A DNA stretch of 34,605 nucleotides, taken from Opitutales bacterium. Its GTDB lineage: Bacteria; Verrucomicrobiota; Verrucomicrobiia; Opitutales; UBA953. The notes beneath the pieces were generated by a model. That model ran no database searches. It was not told the origin of the DNA and worked only from the letters and a program-made list of their open reading frames with translations. Position numbers and translations under genes: made by a program. Each line of letters begins with the position of its first letter. Position 1 is the first letter of the stretch. Shown in pieces: positions 34,135 to 34,605 of the stretch. The stretch covers positions 1-34,605 of the forward strand of contig QYQK01000002.1 in NCBI GenBank assembly GCA_007280935.1, in the 5' to 3' direction.

Positions 34135-34605
34135 TTACTTATCCTGATTCTTCGCCTTGGCCTTCGCTTTCTGCTTACCCGTCGGGCTCTTCTTGATAAG
34201 CTCGATATTTACGTCGTTCTTCAAGTCTTCACCCGGCGTACTCCGGCCACGTGCGATAAGCTTCTCCAAGTCGGCCCGCATCGCGGCGACGCGTTCAGGG
34301 AATTGCGCTTCTAAGTTATTTTTCTCCGAGGGATCATCCTTGAGATTATAAAGCTGTACGGGAGGCAGGCCGGCTTCCTCTGCTCCCGGGCGCGGCGAGC
34401 TCCAACCACCCGATCCAGCGCTCAAGCATAATTTCCAGTCGCCGGCCCGGATCGCAAAACTTCCGTTGATCGACTGGCTGATGATTCCGTTGCGGGTAGT
34501 ATCGGAGCTTCCACCCAAAAGCACGGGAAGAAAGCTAATGCTATCTTCTCCTTGGTTCGGAGGTAATTTTGCTCCGGTGATCTCCGCAAAGGTCGCCATG
34601 AAATC
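34135..34605 (-). CDS. Sulfatase, C-terminal part; 5' end lies outside the window
   Basis: Open frame to the window edge; ATFAEITGAKLPPNQGEDSISFLPVLLGGSS...RNGIISQSINGSFAIRAGDWKLCLSAGSGGWSSPRP...QLYNLKDDPSEKNNL is a typical sulfatase C-terminus. Confidence 0.9.
   Translation of the reverse strand, partial: DFMATFAEITGAKLPPNQGEDSISFLPVLLGGSSDTTRNGIISQSINGSFAIRAGDWKLCLSAGSGGWSSPRPGAEEAGLPPVQLYNLKDDPSEKNNLEAQFPERVAAMRADLEKLIARGRSTPGEDLKNDVNIELIKKSPTGKQKAKAKAKNQDK

Noticed and set aside
1-34605. CRISPR array, IS element, prophage or integrative element
   Set aside because: No regularly spaced long repeats, no transposase, integrase or phage structural protein recognised on either strand.

Overview
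The window reads as a GC-rich bacterial chromosome segment with Planctomycetota/Verrucomicrobiota-type gene content. That placement is inferred from family content; the sequence contains no rRNA. It is dominated by exported proteins: three PSD1(DUF1549/DUF1553)-DUF1501 gene pairs, two DUF1080 genes carrying three DUF1080 domains, four sulfatases (one truncated by the window edge), a Tat-type Gfo/Idh/MocA oxidoreductase, an acetyl-xylan-esterase-like hydrolase, a serine beta-lactamase-like hydrolase, and a very large protein with an amidotransferase-like domain, a putative cysteine amidase domain and FG-GAP repeats. Embedded housekeeping or accessory genes are speA (arginine decarboxylase), a SMUG1-type uracil-DNA glycosylase followed by a SAM methyltransferase, a flavin-reductase-like protein and a MenH-like hydrolase. 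The best candidate for an undescribed system is a translationally coupled two-gene operon at 19376-22977: an Hsp70-TPR protein and a compact SF1 (UvrD-like) helicase, preceded by a 19-bp near-perfect palindrome in a divergent promoter region. Other signals include a 4x7-bp heptamer repeat between convergent genes, a stem-loop abutting a sulfatase start codon, mutually exclusive hairpins in a leader, near absence of Shine-Dalgarno motifs, and recurrent lysine-rich low-complexity segments in exported proteins. I saw no CRISPR array, tRNA, rRNA, transposase, integrase or phage gene.
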